Source: JBBDNV01 sp040877415 (GTDB lineage Bacteria > Planctomycetota > Planctomycetia > Pirellulales > PALSA-1355). Taken from it: a stretch of DNA of 32,314 nucleotides. The position numbers and the translations under genes were made by a program. Below the pieces are notes generated by a model. That model made no database searches and was not told where the DNA came from. It saw only the letters and a list, made by a program, of their open reading frames with translations. The stretch is from the NCBI GenBank assembly GCA_040877415.1, contig JBBDNV010000057.1, forward strand, positions 1-32,314, in the 5' to 3' direction. Positions 8,859 to 17,557 of this stretch are shown in pieces; the first letter of the stretch is position 1, and every line of letters begins with the position of its first letter.

Positions 8859-10718
8859 TCACTGGGCTTCATCCTTCGTTTCGCTGCCCAGTACATGTAC
8901 ACGCAAACCGCCGCACAGGCTAAACCGCACCTGATAATTGCCGATCTTCAAGGTCCACTCGATTCGGCCTCGCGCCTCCCAAAGCGGCGGCGGCTCGTTC
9001 GTATTGGTAATCGCGGAAGCCAGTTCATCCTGCTTGGCGGCCAGGTCCTCGCGCAGATACTGCAACTGGCGGTTGTGCTCATCGGTTTCGTCCACGTAGC
9101 GACGAAACCTCGGGCTGCGGGCGATGCCAGCCTCGGCGGCGTAGTCTTGTCGGCGGCGCAAAACTTCGATGTCGGCTTGCTTCTTCTTGATCGCGGCGAG
9201 CAGCTTTTCGACTTGGTCGCGTTGCTCCGAAATCGCGCGGATCTTGCTCGACGCGTTATTCTTGGCCAGTTCGTTCAGCGATTCCTGTGAAACTTCAAAC
9301 AGATCGAGCTTTTTCTTGGCCTTGCCATGCTGGAAGATCGATTGCTTTGCGATCAATCCTTTGCCTGGTAGTTTGCATGGTAGTTCGAGGATCGGAGGTA
9401 TCGTCTTGTCGCTCCAATCCGGTTCAGTCGGCACTTTCAGGAAGACTTCCGTCAATTCGGAGCCGCGATTCTCGACCGTCAGCTCGATCGTGCGGCGCTC
9501 GGTGTAAGTCACTTCGGAGCTGCTGATTTGCAGGACCTTATACGGTTTGACCGTTACCTTGGCCTTGGCGGCCAGTTCGGCAATCTGGCCGTACTCCAGC
9601 ATCGCGGCGTTGGCCTTGCTCACCTGCATTCCCGCGGCGTCCAAAAAGTTGTACAAGTCGGTCGTCAACTCGCTCTCGTAAGTCGGTTCGCAACAGTTTT
9701 CGGCGGCTTTCTTGTCGTCCTTTGGCCCGGCCGCTTTGTCGCGAAAGTGGATCCGCACCGGCCCCTTCACCAGGGCCAGTCGTCCATCGGCGTCCGCCTG
9801 GTCGTTGACAACCTTCAGCACCCGCTTGCTCAGAACTTCGCCGGTTGTTGCCGTAAGAAACACGACTGCCTGCTGCTCAACGGTGATCGGACGCGGCGAT
9901 ATGGCGGCCACGTTGGCCCGCCGGCCGTCGGGCAGGCTCACGGTACCGGGCAACGTGTAGTCAATCGAGTCCTGACGCAGCACGACCTTGGCATTCTGCC
10001 ACTCTGTTCCACTGTTATTCTCAATATAGGATCGCGCGCTGATGTTCCACGTATTTTTTCCGTGCTTCACGAGGTCATAGTTCAGCGCCCAGGGTCGCAC
10101 CGGGAGACGGTATTGAATCGCCGTCTTGAAACCTTTCCCATCCACGCTCCGCACGGTGAGCTTGTGGCGCATGGCGGGTCCCTTCTTCAGATTCGCAACC
10201 GCAAGTCTAGCTTGCTCCGCCAGTTTCGCGTCAAGAGAAACGGACTGGATGTTGGCCGTCCGATATTGTTCCAGCCGGACCCCAGATTTGTCCTCAAACA
10301 ACAGTTGCACAAAGTTGGGCTCGTAGCCTGCCAGAATCCCTGTAGCCGGCTGGACCGCGTCGTCCACGCGCACGGTCAAATTCACGTTCTGTCCACGATT
10401 CAGGCGCAGCGCATCGGCAATCGTCAGCGTTTGAAACTTAGCGTCGGCGGGTTTGGTTTCGCGCTCGATTTCAGCGGATACCGTGACCTCGCTGCATGTC
10501 GTTACGCTCGCCAACAGCGCGGGCAGATCGTCCGTCCAAACAAAAAAGGGCTCGTCGCGGTCGGTGCTTATGACCCGGTGTTGAAAGATGCCGTAGCTTT
10601 TCTCGCCGTCGCGCACCAACACCACGCACTCGATGTAGTTACCCGCCTTCGCGACCAAGCAGGACAAGTACAGCAGGCAATAGATCGCAAGCACGCAAAC
10701 GCGCGCGGGCAGCAGCAT
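8859..10718 (-). CDS. Exported DUF4139-like protein with C-terminal coiled coil
   Basis: This 619-residue protein begins with a hydrophobic signal sequence (LAIYCLLYLSCLVAKA, residues 10-25), so it is probably exported. Residues about 209-250 (RPWALNYDL, then NNSGTEWQNAKVVLRQD) match the pattern of DUF4139/MuiA-type proteins, in which a tryptophan-rich strand precedes a 'N-x-(S/T)-G-x-x-W' segment. A second beta-rich portion covers about 370-460. Residues about 480-580 are strongly charged and heptad-like (RDQVEKLLAAIKKKQADIEV), a probable coiled coil. The start has AGGGGG 9 nt upstream and a promoter just beyond it. Function is unknown. The domain match is by pattern only. Confidence 0.72.
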   Translation of the reverse strand: MLLPARVCVLAIYCLLYLSCLVAKAGNYIECVVLVRDGEKSYGIFQHRVISTDRDEPFFVWTDDLPALLASVTTCSEVTVSAEIERETKPADAKFQTLTIADALRLNRGQNVNLTVRVDDAVQPATGILAGYEPNFVQLLFEDKSGVRLEQYRTANIQSVSLDAKLAEQARLAVANLKKGPAMRHKLTVRSVDGKGFKTAIQYRLPVRPWALNYDLVKHGKNTWNISARSYIENNSGTEWQNAKVVLRQDSIDYTLPGTVSLPDGRRANVAAISPRPITVEQQAVVFLTATTGEVLSKRVLKVVNDQADADGRLALVKGPVRIHFRDKAAGPKDDKKAAENCCEPTYESELTTDLYNFLDAAGMQVSKANAAMLEYGQIAELAAKAKVTVKPYKVLQISSSEVTYTERRTIELTVENRGSELTEVFLKVPTEPDWSDKTIPPILELPCKLPGKGLIAKQSIFQHGKAKKKLDLFEVSQESLNELAKNNASSKIRAISEQRDQVEKLLAAIKKKQADIEVLRRRQDYAAEAGIARSPRFRRYVDETDEHNRQLQYLREDLAAKQDELASAITNTNEPPPLWEARGRIEWTLKIGNYQVRFSLCGGLRVHVLGSETKDEAQ

Positions 10719-10772
10719 GGCGCGTCGCCCCCTGAGTGGTGAAAGCCAGGCCCCTAAAAAGCGCTGCCCTGG

Positions 10773-10801
10773 ACTATAGCTGGCCGATGGCCGTGATTCA
10801 A
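10773..10801 (-). promoter_or_regulatory. Sigma-70-type promoter for the DUF4139-like gene
   Basis: On the minus strand TTGAAT (10801-10796) is separated by 17 bp from TATAGT (10778-10773). Transcription would begin near 10766, giving a leader of about 48 nt before ATG 10718. The site lies in the 123-bp gap following the upstream gene, so the two large genes are probably not a single transcript. Confidence 0.55.
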
Positions 10802-10841
10802 CCGGTCCGAGAATACTTCGCCAAGGCGACGGCCCGGCGGG

Positions 10842-13800
10842 TTATTTCTTCGGGACTCTGGCCACTTCGACGGCAATGCCGCTTGCCACCGGGACGTTGG
10901 TGGCATTGATCACGGCCACGGCCTCCAGCTTGAATTCGGCCGTGTCAATCGGGCTGCCGTAATCGGCCGCCTTTTGCAGGTAAGCCTGGAGCGTCCCCTT
11001 GAGGCCCGGTGCCGCGGTGGTGCCGGTGACCATCGACTGTAGTGCGCTGCCGGCCAGGTAATACACGCCGGTCCGCGGATCGAGCGGAACGTTGTCGACC
11101 GTAAAGGCTCCGACCGCCGTCGAGTCGTGCCAGACAAACATGTTCAGCTTGATCGTGGGGGGCATGGCGGCTGTGCGCGGCATGGAAATGGTCAACTGCT
11201 GCGGATCCGCCTGGAAGTATTCACGTAGCGTGGCCACTGTGGCCGTTTTCTTCGTTTCATCGAGCACGTACGAGACCGACAGTTTTGGATGGCCTTCCCA
11301 GGTGATCTCGCCGCCTTCACTGGCGGGGACCGAACCGGCCAAAGCCATGGGCACGAGCAGGTGGCTGGAGATTCCATAGGGAGTTGCCAGGTGTACGTCG
11401 ACGAGGTCGACCTCGCTGTCGCGATCGTTGAGCACGGCCACGCCGGAGGGAATCTCAACCCGCAATACCTGGCGGCTGAGCATGTCGAATTTGACTTCCT
11501 TGCCCCCGGCGACGATCTTCGTGGCGTGCAGGCTGAAATGATCGCCCACCAGGAACAAGGTGGTGCTGGCATCGGGGTGAATGCCCGGCTCGCCGTACCA
11601 GCCGATCAACTCAGGCGCCAGGTCGGTGATGCCCTGGTTGAACATCTCGAAGCCGCCCAGGGTATTTTCGTAAGGCACCTGCACTTGCATCGTTTGCAGC
11701 GGCAGCTCGTGCTCCAACTGATCGACGCGGCGCAACAGGCGATGGATTTCGCCGTCGCGGTACGCCCCGGCGAAGCGCATGCACTTGTTCCGCGAGTTCT
11801 GCATCGACTTGATCGACCGGCTGAGCTTCATGGTGTCGTGGACGCTCAGCTCCGTGTGCTTGGGATGGGTCAAATTGAACCAGTTGGCCCGCGTGTCGAA
11901 GGTGACGTAAGGCACGAACGAGGGCATGATCACGATGGCCGTGCATTCGCGCACGCCGGCTTCGAGCTGACGTTGCCGCATGTCCTGTTCGGTCGTCGGT
12001 CCGCCAAACAGCGTCTCGCCGATCGTGGCGAACGTGCCCCGGATGGGCGGAGTCTGGAACCGCGAGTAAAAGCGCCAGCCGAACGTGTTGTTGTTGTGCG
12101 AGAAGCCGATGACGGTGCGATTGAGCGCGATCGTGGCCATATCCCATTCGAGCCGCCGGTTGAATCGGAGCAAGGCTTGGGCCCCCATATTTCCGCTGGC
12201 AAAAGCCATCGAGGCGGCGAGCTGCAATTCCCGCCGCCGCGAAAACGAATCGGCGATATTTTGTTCTTCGGTGACCGGATCGAGGGCGAACACAATGATC
12301 GGCCAGCGGCACTTTACGTATTCTTCAAAGGCCGCCCGCGCTTCGGGCGGCGGATCGGGACCGTAAAACGCCATCCAATCGCCCCCCATGCAGTCGCAGC
12401 CCTTGGAGATCGAGGCCTCGCGCACGTCCTGCACGAGCCGTTCGTTCAAGAGCGCCGATTCGACAATCACGGCCCAGGCCAGGCCGGCCTTCATTTGTTG
12501 TAATTCCCCAGCTGCGCTGGTCGGCGGTGGCGGCAACTGCACCCCGACACTTTCGTTCATATCATCAATTAAGTCCCGCACAAAGTTCTCGCGACAGTCT
12601 TCGATTCCCGCATTGCGCCGTTCGCGGATCAGGTTCGCTAACGCGTCGAGTGGACAATTCATCCACAAATCGCGGTGACTTTCAGTCGACAGAAGCTCGT
12701 ATGCCCCTTGAAGTTCCTCGGCCAGGAATGCTTGAACATCCATGAGGTGGATCTGCGGCTTGTTGGCAGGGTGTTTATTCAGACCCTCATACACACGCAG
12801 GATTAGCGCTGAAATCTCACTGTCCCCAAAAACTTCAACTAAATCTGAGACTGGCAGCGGCATTTGAGCCCGACGAGATTTGGAAACGGGAATGCTGAAA
12901 TACCCTATCAGATCGCGAGACAGATCCGACCGAAGCTCATATAGCTTGTGCACTTGCCCTTTCCACTCGCCCTCCCTACTGCGGTACAAAGGGGTCTCCG
13001 TCTGCTTGATCTTGCTCAACGCACTCTGAGCCTCCTGACACACTTTCCGTTGCTTAATGATGCTTTCAGCCAACTCGCGCGCTTTTGTGTCGTTGACAAG
13101 CACCGTCACCGGCGGCGCGAACAGGTCCACCAGGTCGTTGATCACCAGGTTGCGAAACGTCGTGGGCAGCAGTTCGGGGCTGAGATAGGGGGTGGCGGTG
13201 ATCGTGATCTCGGCGCCGAAGCCCTTGCGGGTATAGCCGCCGGGGAGCACCGAAATGGGTATTCGCACCAGGTTGAGCGAGTAGCCGGGCGAATCGGCCG
13301 TGTCGTCGCCCTCGTTGATGCGCCGCAATTCCTGCAGGTGCTGCAAGTACCGGCTCATCTGGTTGAGCTCCGTCGTGGGTTCTAAAGAGATCTCCGCGTT
13401 TTCAAATTTGAATCCTGTTTCGGCCTCCGGCTGTTTAAAGGGCGCGTTGCGGACGATGACTTCGCTATCTTTATCCGAGGGGTCGGAGATCATGCCATTT
13501 ACGACGGTCAACGCATTGTCGCTGCCCGTCACCGCCGGCGGGTTCCCGGTGACCGCGGCCTGCAGGGACATTGCCATGCCCAGGTAAGCCTGGTCGCTGC
13601 GGCGCAACGCGCCGTTGATGCGCACCTCGAACTTGTCGAGCTGCTGGGCCATCATGTCTTCGTATTCGAACCGGTGCTGCGTCAATCGGCTTTGGCCCCA
13701 CACGTCGGGGTGCTTGGCCACAATCGTGCCGTAGGCGTCGATGTGATGCTCGAGCCAGTCGATTTCCCTGGCCAATTGCTCGACGCAGTTATCGACGCCC

Positions 13801-14003
13801 GTCGCCGGCTTTTGACGTTGTAAGGCCTCGACCGGAGCCTTGATGGCCTGGAACGTCGTTCGGATGACGTCGGCGGCGCGCAGCACGCCGATCGGTCGCG
13901 TGTTGCCGAGGAAAGCGATTCCACACAGGACCGCTATGCGAAACCACTTGGATTTCACCACACAGCCGGCAGCGCCGCGCAACGTCGTTCCAAGCCCGGT
14001 CAT
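10842..14003 (-). CDS. Large exported protein of unknown function with IPT/Ig-like C-terminal part
   Basis: The product is 1053 residues from ATG 14003, chosen because AGGGGG sits about 7 nt upstream; a TTG at 14024 is the alternative. A hydrophobic stretch (FRIAVLCGIAFLG, 21-33) followed by VLRAADV suggests a cleaved signal peptide ending near residue 44. Residues about 240-300 form a beta-rich block (NLVRIPISVLPGGYTRKGFG), then a mixed helical region with a cysteine cluster (CDCMGGDW). Near the C-terminus GDHFSLHATKIVAGGKEV resembles an IPT/TIG Ig-like fold. I do not recognise the whole-protein family. It is preceded by a gap of 236 bp and followed by a gene with its own promoter, so it may be monocistronic. 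Confidence 0.75.
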   Translation of the reverse strand: MTGLGTTLRGAAGCVVKSKWFRIAVLCGIAFLGNTRPIGVLRAADVIRTTFQAIKAPVEALQRQKPATGVDNCVEQLAREIDWLEHHIDAYGTIVAKHPDVWGQSRLTQHRFEYEDMMAQQLDKFEVRINGALRRSDQAYLGMAMSLQAAVTGNPPAVTGSDNALTVVNGMISDPSDKDSEVIVRNAPFKQPEAETGFKFENAEISLEPTTELNQMSRYLQHLQELRRINEGDDTADSPGYSLNLVRIPISVLPGGYTRKGFGAEITITATPYLSPELLPTTFRNLVINDLVDLFAPPVTVLVNDTKARELAESIIKQRKVCQEAQSALSKIKQTETPLYRSREGEWKGQVHKLYELRSDLSRDLIGYFSIPVSKSRRAQMPLPVSDLVEVFGDSEISALILRVYEGLNKHPANKPQIHLMDVQAFLAEELQGAYELLSTESHRDLWMNCPLDALANLIRERRNAGIEDCRENFVRDLIDDMNESVGVQLPPPPTSAAGELQQMKAGLAWAVIVESALLNERLVQDVREASISKGCDCMGGDWMAFYGPDPPPEARAAFEEYVKCRWPIIVFALDPVTEEQNIADSFSRRRELQLAASMAFASGNMGAQALLRFNRRLEWDMATIALNRTVIGFSHNNNTFGWRFYSRFQTPPIRGTFATIGETLFGGPTTEQDMRQRQLEAGVRECTAIVIMPSFVPYVTFDTRANWFNLTHPKHTELSVHDTMKLSRSIKSMQNSRNKCMRFAGAYRDGEIHRLLRRVDQLEHELPLQTMQVQVPYENTLGGFEMFNQGITDLAPELIGWYGEPGIHPDASTTLFLVGDHFSLHATKIVAGGKEVKFDMLSRQVLRVEIPSGVAVLNDRDSEVDLVDVHLATPYGISSHLLVPMALAGSVPASEGGEITWEGHPKLSVSYVLDETKKTATVATLREYFQADPQQLTISMPRTAAMPPTIKLNMFVWHDSTAVGAFTVDNVPLDPRTGVYYLAGSALQSMVTGTTAAPGLKGTLQAYLQKAADYGSPIDTAEFKLEAVAVINATNVPVASGIAVEVARVPKK

Positions 14004-14239
14004 GTCACATCCCCCTGGTCGCAATGTTGAAACCGCCTTCCATTGACTTGCACCGTCGACGGGCGGCTACGAGGTGAAACGAGGCGCCCCTACAACCGCC
14101 ATTACCCTCAGAGATGGGGTCACCGATACTTCTTATCGGCCGCGGCTCCCCAATAATGTGGGGGCTGTCGGGTTTCTTTCAGATTGAAGCTGACAGCAGC
14201 CAGCAGATGGCGGAAGAAATCGAGTCGCGGCGGCAACCG
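14004..14239. other. Non-coding gap with small hairpins upstream of the 1053-residue protein gene
   Basis: Between the minus-strand DUF2442 stop and the next start there is a short perfect hairpin CCGATA/TATCGG (14123-14139). The 54-bp repeat copy B begins in its last 18 bases. I see no confident promoter here. Confidence 0.45.
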
Positions 14240-14275
14240 TTACGTCCGGCTAAGGTCCCATTGCTTGGCGCGATC
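14222..14275 (-). repeat. 54-bp dispersed repeat, copy B
   Basis: It matches 4297-4350 at 50 of 54 positions. Here the minus-strand sequence encodes the last 12 residues of the DUF2442 protein (ADRAKQWDLSRT) plus its stop and 18 bp beyond. The copy at 4297 sits instead just after an unrelated gene. Confidence 0.85.
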
Positions 14276-14536
14276 CGCCATGGCCTGCGCGTGCGTTGGC
14301 CAGTCGTGGAGCGTGGCAGGATCGAAGTCCGCCCCGTTGGGCCACACCAGGGTATGCACCTCCGGGTCGATCCGCACTTGATTAAAAACCGCCGGATCGC
14401 GTAACGGGGCGAAAAGCTCTCCGGCCAATACGGATTGAAAGTTGATTACCTGATTGGTGCCGTCATCGAATTCGACGCGCAGCGTGTAGGGTGCTTCGAT
14501 CTTGAACGATTGGACGCGGTGGATCGGATGCGTCAT
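14240..14536 (-). CDS. DUF2442 domain protein
   Basis: This 98-residue protein has the usual DUF2442 size and layout: a beta strand with polar ends (YTLRVEFDDGTNQVINF), then LAGELFAPLRDPAVFNQVRI, then a strand ending in the family-typical WPNGADFDPATLHDWP (residues about 68-83). DUF2442 proteins are small, often encoded beside toxin-antitoxin-like or accessory genes, and their biochemical role is not established. It follows the M24 peptidase gene by 57 bp on the same strand, so the two may be co-transcribed. AGGG lies about 10 nt before ATG 14536. The last 12 residues are encoded by a dispersed repeat found again at 4297-4350, so the C-terminus may have been altered by the repeat, or the repeat may derive from such a gene. 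Confidence 0.85.
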   Translation of the reverse strand: MTHPIHRVQSFKIEAPYTLRVEFDDGTNQVINFQSVLAGELFAPLRDPAVFNQVRIDPEVHTLVWPNGADFDPATLHDWPTHAQAMADRAKQWDLSRT

Positions 14537-14593
14537 GGTAGTAGACCCTGTGAATTAGACCTGTTACTCAAGCGGGTCGATGGCCAGCGGCTC

Positions 14594-15727
14594 TCACAAC
14601 TCCAGCGGAAACGGGGTCAACAGCTCGACGCCTGTTTTCGTCACCAGGTAGTTGTTCTCCAGCCGAATGCCGGCGCGCAGCGGGTCGCCGTAGAGGCCCG
14701 GCTCGACGGCAAACACTTCGCCCTCTTGAAACACATCGTCCCAGCAGGGATTCAAGTGCGGCGCTTCGTGCGGAAACAGCCCGATGCCATGTCCCAGGTG
14801 ATGCTCGAACTGCCACGGCTTTTTCTGGTTCAGCTTTTTCTGGTTCAGCCAATCGTAGGCCTCGTGGAACAGCTCGCGGCAGCTTTTGCCGGGCTGCACT
14901 GCGCGCTCGACCATGTCGAAGACCGGCAGAATGTGGTGCCAGGCTTCGAGCTGCTCGTCGGTCGGTTTGCCCCCCACGGCCGTGACGCGCGTGTTGTCGG
15001 CAAAATAGCCGCGGAAGGCCGGGCCGAGATCGAGAATGTACAGCTCGCCGGCTTCGATCTTTCGATCGCGCGGCGGGCCGCCCCGCTCGCCGCAGGCGTA
15101 ATCGTTGCCCGTGCCGGTCATCATTTCGCCGAATTCGCCGACCGCCGCGGACTGCAGCTCGTTGAACACGTAGAGCTCGGTCACGCCCGGCTCGATGATT
15201 TCGCGGGCCCGGCGGTGCATGGCAGCGGTGCCGGCGATGGCCTTTTTAAGCCTGGCGATTTCGTCCGGATCCTTGCGGCGCCGCATGCGATAGATTTCCG
15301 GCTCGACGTCGACCGTTTCGGCGTCAAGCCGCCTGGAAATTTCCGGCCCGCAGGACGAGAACTCGACGCCCACGCGTATCGGCTTCGGGCGTTTGGCCAG
15401 CGCGTCGAAGAGCACGGCGGTCGATTTCTGCCGCTGATCATTGCGCAGCGTGGAGAACGATTGGGCTTCGTAGGTGAGGATTTCGCCGGCGGCCACGTCT
15501 TCAGCCGGCTGCGAGGGAGCGACGAGAATCACGTGCCCACCGGCACAAATCGCCGCCGCTGGTGCCAACTTCCAGTCAAACCGCGGCCCCACGAAATACT
15601 GCACGTGGGGATTCTGGGTGAGGATGACCAGATCGAGCTTCAAGCGCTCGATCACGTCGAGCAGCCGCTTTTGGCGGTTGCGCGAGGCGGGCACGTCGAT
15701 GCGGTACGGATCGATCGCTTGAGTCAT
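14594..15727 (-). CDS. M24 family metallopeptidase (Xaa-Pro aminopeptidase-like)
   Basis: The 377-residue protein from ATG 15727 has a creatinase-type N-terminal domain (about 1-155) and a pita-bread catalytic domain (about 160-377). All five expected metal ligands are present: D233, D244 (spacing 11), H313 in GHGIGL, E342 in VEPG and E356 in RLEN. This family removes N-terminal residues before proline in the cytoplasm using two divalent metals, though some members act on other amide substrates. An upstream in-frame extension to 15820 exists but starts with a poor, non-conserved sequence. There is no strong ribosome binding site. The sequence contains a 15-bp tandem duplication giving LNQKKLNQKK at 294-303, close to the active-site histidine loop. 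Confidence 0.92.
   Translation of the reverse strand: MTQAIDPYRIDVPASRNRQKRLLDVIERLKLDLVILTQNPHVQYFVGPRFDWKLAPAAAICAGGHVILVAPSQPAEDVAAGEILTYEAQSFSTLRNDQRQKSTAVLFDALAKRPKPIRVGVEFSSCGPEISRRLDAETVDVEPEIYRMRRRKDPDEIARLKKAIAGTAAMHRRAREIIEPGVTELYVFNELQSAAVGEFGEMMTGTGNDYACGERGGPPRDRKIEAGELYILDLGPAFRGYFADNTRVTAVGGKPTDEQLEAWHHILPVFDMVERAVQPGKSCRELFHEAYDWLNQKKLNQKKPWQFEHHLGHGIGLFPHEAPHLNPCWDDVFQEGEVFAVEPGLYGDPLRAGIRLENNYLVTKTGVELLTPFPLEL
14818..14847. repeat. 15-bp in-frame tandem duplication inside the M24 gene
   Basis: GCTTTTTCTGGTTCA occurs twice in perfect tandem (14818-14832 and 14833-14847), duplicating five residues in frame. It could be a recent slippage event or an assembly error. Confidence 0.85.
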
Positions 15728-15904
15728 CGGTTTTTCTGAGGTCAACGCCAACCACATCGACGACGCGGGACAACTTCCACATTCTCCAGAGTTCGGCCGC
15801 GCGTGCAACCGGCCGCCCATCGCTTACTGGACAACGCGACGGCAGCGAATGACAATACCTCCGTGCCGAGTGAGATTCCTGGCCCTCGCATCCTGGAGAT
15901 CACG

Positions 15905-17518
15905 ATGAAATCTACGCCGTCCGCGTGGCCGGTGGTCGTTGTCTATTGCGGCCTGCTGGGATTTGTCCCGTCCGCGCGGGCGGACGATGCCAGGGCCGAC
16001 GGGAAGGCCAAGGGCGTCGTCTTTCTCGACGCCAACGGCAACCGGAAGTTCGACCAGGGCGAAAAGCCGCTGGCCGGCGCCAAGGTTTCCAACGGCCGGA
16101 AAATCGTGGCGGCCGGCGACAACGGACGCTACGAATTGCCCGTCGATGACGACGACATCGTCTTCGTGATCAAGCCGCGCGGATATCGAACGCCGCTCTC
16201 CCAAGACAAGCTGCCGGTGTTCTATTACATCCACAAGCCAAAGGGCTCGCCGAAATCGCAATACCCGGGCGTCGAGCCGACCGGTCCGCTGCCCGAGTCA
16301 ATCGACTTTCCGCTGTACGAGCAAAAGGAGCCCAAGCAGTTTCGCGCGCTGTTGTTCGGCGACCCGCAGCCGCGCGATCAGAAGGAAGTGGATTTCGTCG
16401 CGCACGACGTGGTGGAGACGCTGATCGGCTCGGATGCGTCGTTCGGCGTCACGCTGGGCGACATCGCCTTCGACAACCTGAACACGTTTGAACCCCTGAA
16501 CAAGTTGATCGCGCTTATTGGCATCCCCTGGTACAACGTGATCGGAAATCACGACATCAACTACGACGCCAAAGATGATCACAGGAGCGACGAAACGTTC
16601 GAGCGGGTCTATGGGCCGGCGTACTACGCGTTCGACTACGGGCAGGTGCACTTCATCGTGCTGGACGACATCGAGTGGTACTTTCCCGCCGCGGACGGCA
16701 AGGGGGAATATCGCGGCGGGCTGGGCGAGGAGCAGATGGAATTCGTCAAGAACGACCTGGCCCTGATCCCCAAGGAGCAAATGGTCGTGTTGATGATGCA
16801 CATTCCGCTGGTCGACGTGCGCGATCGCCAGGAGTTGTATCGGCTGATCGAGAAACGGCCGTTTTGCATCTCGATTTCCGGGCACACCCACCATCACGAG
16901 CACCGCTACATCAAGAAAGAGGACGGCTGGCTGGGGCCCGAGCCGCACCATCACATCATTAACGTGACCGTCTGCGGCAGTTGGTGGTCGGGCGCGCCGG
17001 ACGAGCGCGGCATTCCGCACACGACGATGGCCGACGGCGCGCCCAACGGCTATTCGATCATCAGCTTCGACGGCACGAAATACACGCTCGACTTCAAACC
17101 CGCTGGCCGCCCGGCCGACTACCAGATGGAAATTCATGCTCCCGAAGCCGTTTCGCTCGACAAGCTTGCCGAGACGATGGTCTACGTCAACGTGTTCAAC
17201 GGCTCCGAGCGGTCGAAAGTCGAAATGTCGCTGGAGGGCGGCGATTGGATCAAGATGCGGCACACGCGGGAAATCGATCCCAAGTATCAGGCAGTTTTCG
17301 ACGCGGAGGCCGCCGTGCTGGAAAAGTCGCCGAGTTTTCGTCAACTGCCCAAGCCCAAGGATTCGTCGCACCTTTGGAAGGCGGCCCTGCCGACGGCCGC
17401 ATCGGCCGGAACGAAAATGCTGCGCCTACGGGCCACCGATGCCAACGGCAAGACGTACACGGCCGGGCGCGTCATCCGCGTTGTCGAGGCTCGCCAGCCT
17501 GCGACCGCGGGCAACTGA
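15905..17518 (+). CDS. Exported calcineurin-like metallophosphoesterase, three-domain type
   Basis: The 537-residue product from ATG 15905 (GGAG 6 nt upstream) has a signal peptide ending near ARA (24-26). It has an N-terminal beta domain of the SdrD-B/MetallophosN kind (GVVFLDANGNRKFDQGE, 37-53). Catalytic motifs of the central domain are FGDPQP (151-156, Gln in place of the usual His), GDIAFD (185-190), GNHD (214-217), MMHIP (297-301) and GHTHHH (326-331). A C-terminal domain from about 370 resembles MetallophosC. The enzyme would hydrolyse a phosphoester or phosphodiester outside the cytoplasm; the substrate cannot be read from the sequence. It is divergent from the M24 gene with a gap of about 180 bp and ends about 40 bp from the convergent TPR gene. 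Confidence 0.9.
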   Translation: MKSTPSAWPVVVVYCGLLGFVPSARADDARADGKAKGVVFLDANGNRKFDQGEKPLAGAKVSNGRKIVAAGDNGRYELPVDDDDIVFVIKPRGYRTPLSQDKLPVFYYIHKPKGSPKSQYPGVEPTGPLPESIDFPLYEQKEPKQFRALLFGDPQPRDQKEVDFVAHDVVETLIGSDASFGVTLGDIAFDNLNTFEPLNKLIALIGIPWYNVIGNHDINYDAKDDHRSDETFERVYGPAYYAFDYGQVHFIVLDDIEWYFPAADGKGEYRGGLGEEQMEFVKNDLALIPKEQMVVLMMHIPLVDVRDRQELYRLIEKRPFCISISGHTHHHEHRYIKKEDGWLGPEPHHHIINVTVCGSWWSGAPDERGIPHTTMADGAPNGYSIISFDGTKYTLDFKPAGRPADYQMEIHAPEAVSLDKLAETMVYVNVFNGSERSKVEMSLEGGDWIKMRHTREIDPKYQAVFDAEAAVLEKSPSFRQLPKPKDSSHLWKAALPTAASAGTKMLRLRATDANGKTYTAGRVIRVVEARQPATAGN

Positions 17519-17557
17519 CCACTAATTTTGCGTCAATGTGAAATTCTTGTGTGCGAA

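Noticed and set aside
14435..15739. 434-residue plus-strand frame opposite the M24 peptidase
   Set aside because: Shadow frame; the peptidase on the minus strand has all five metal ligands and family length.
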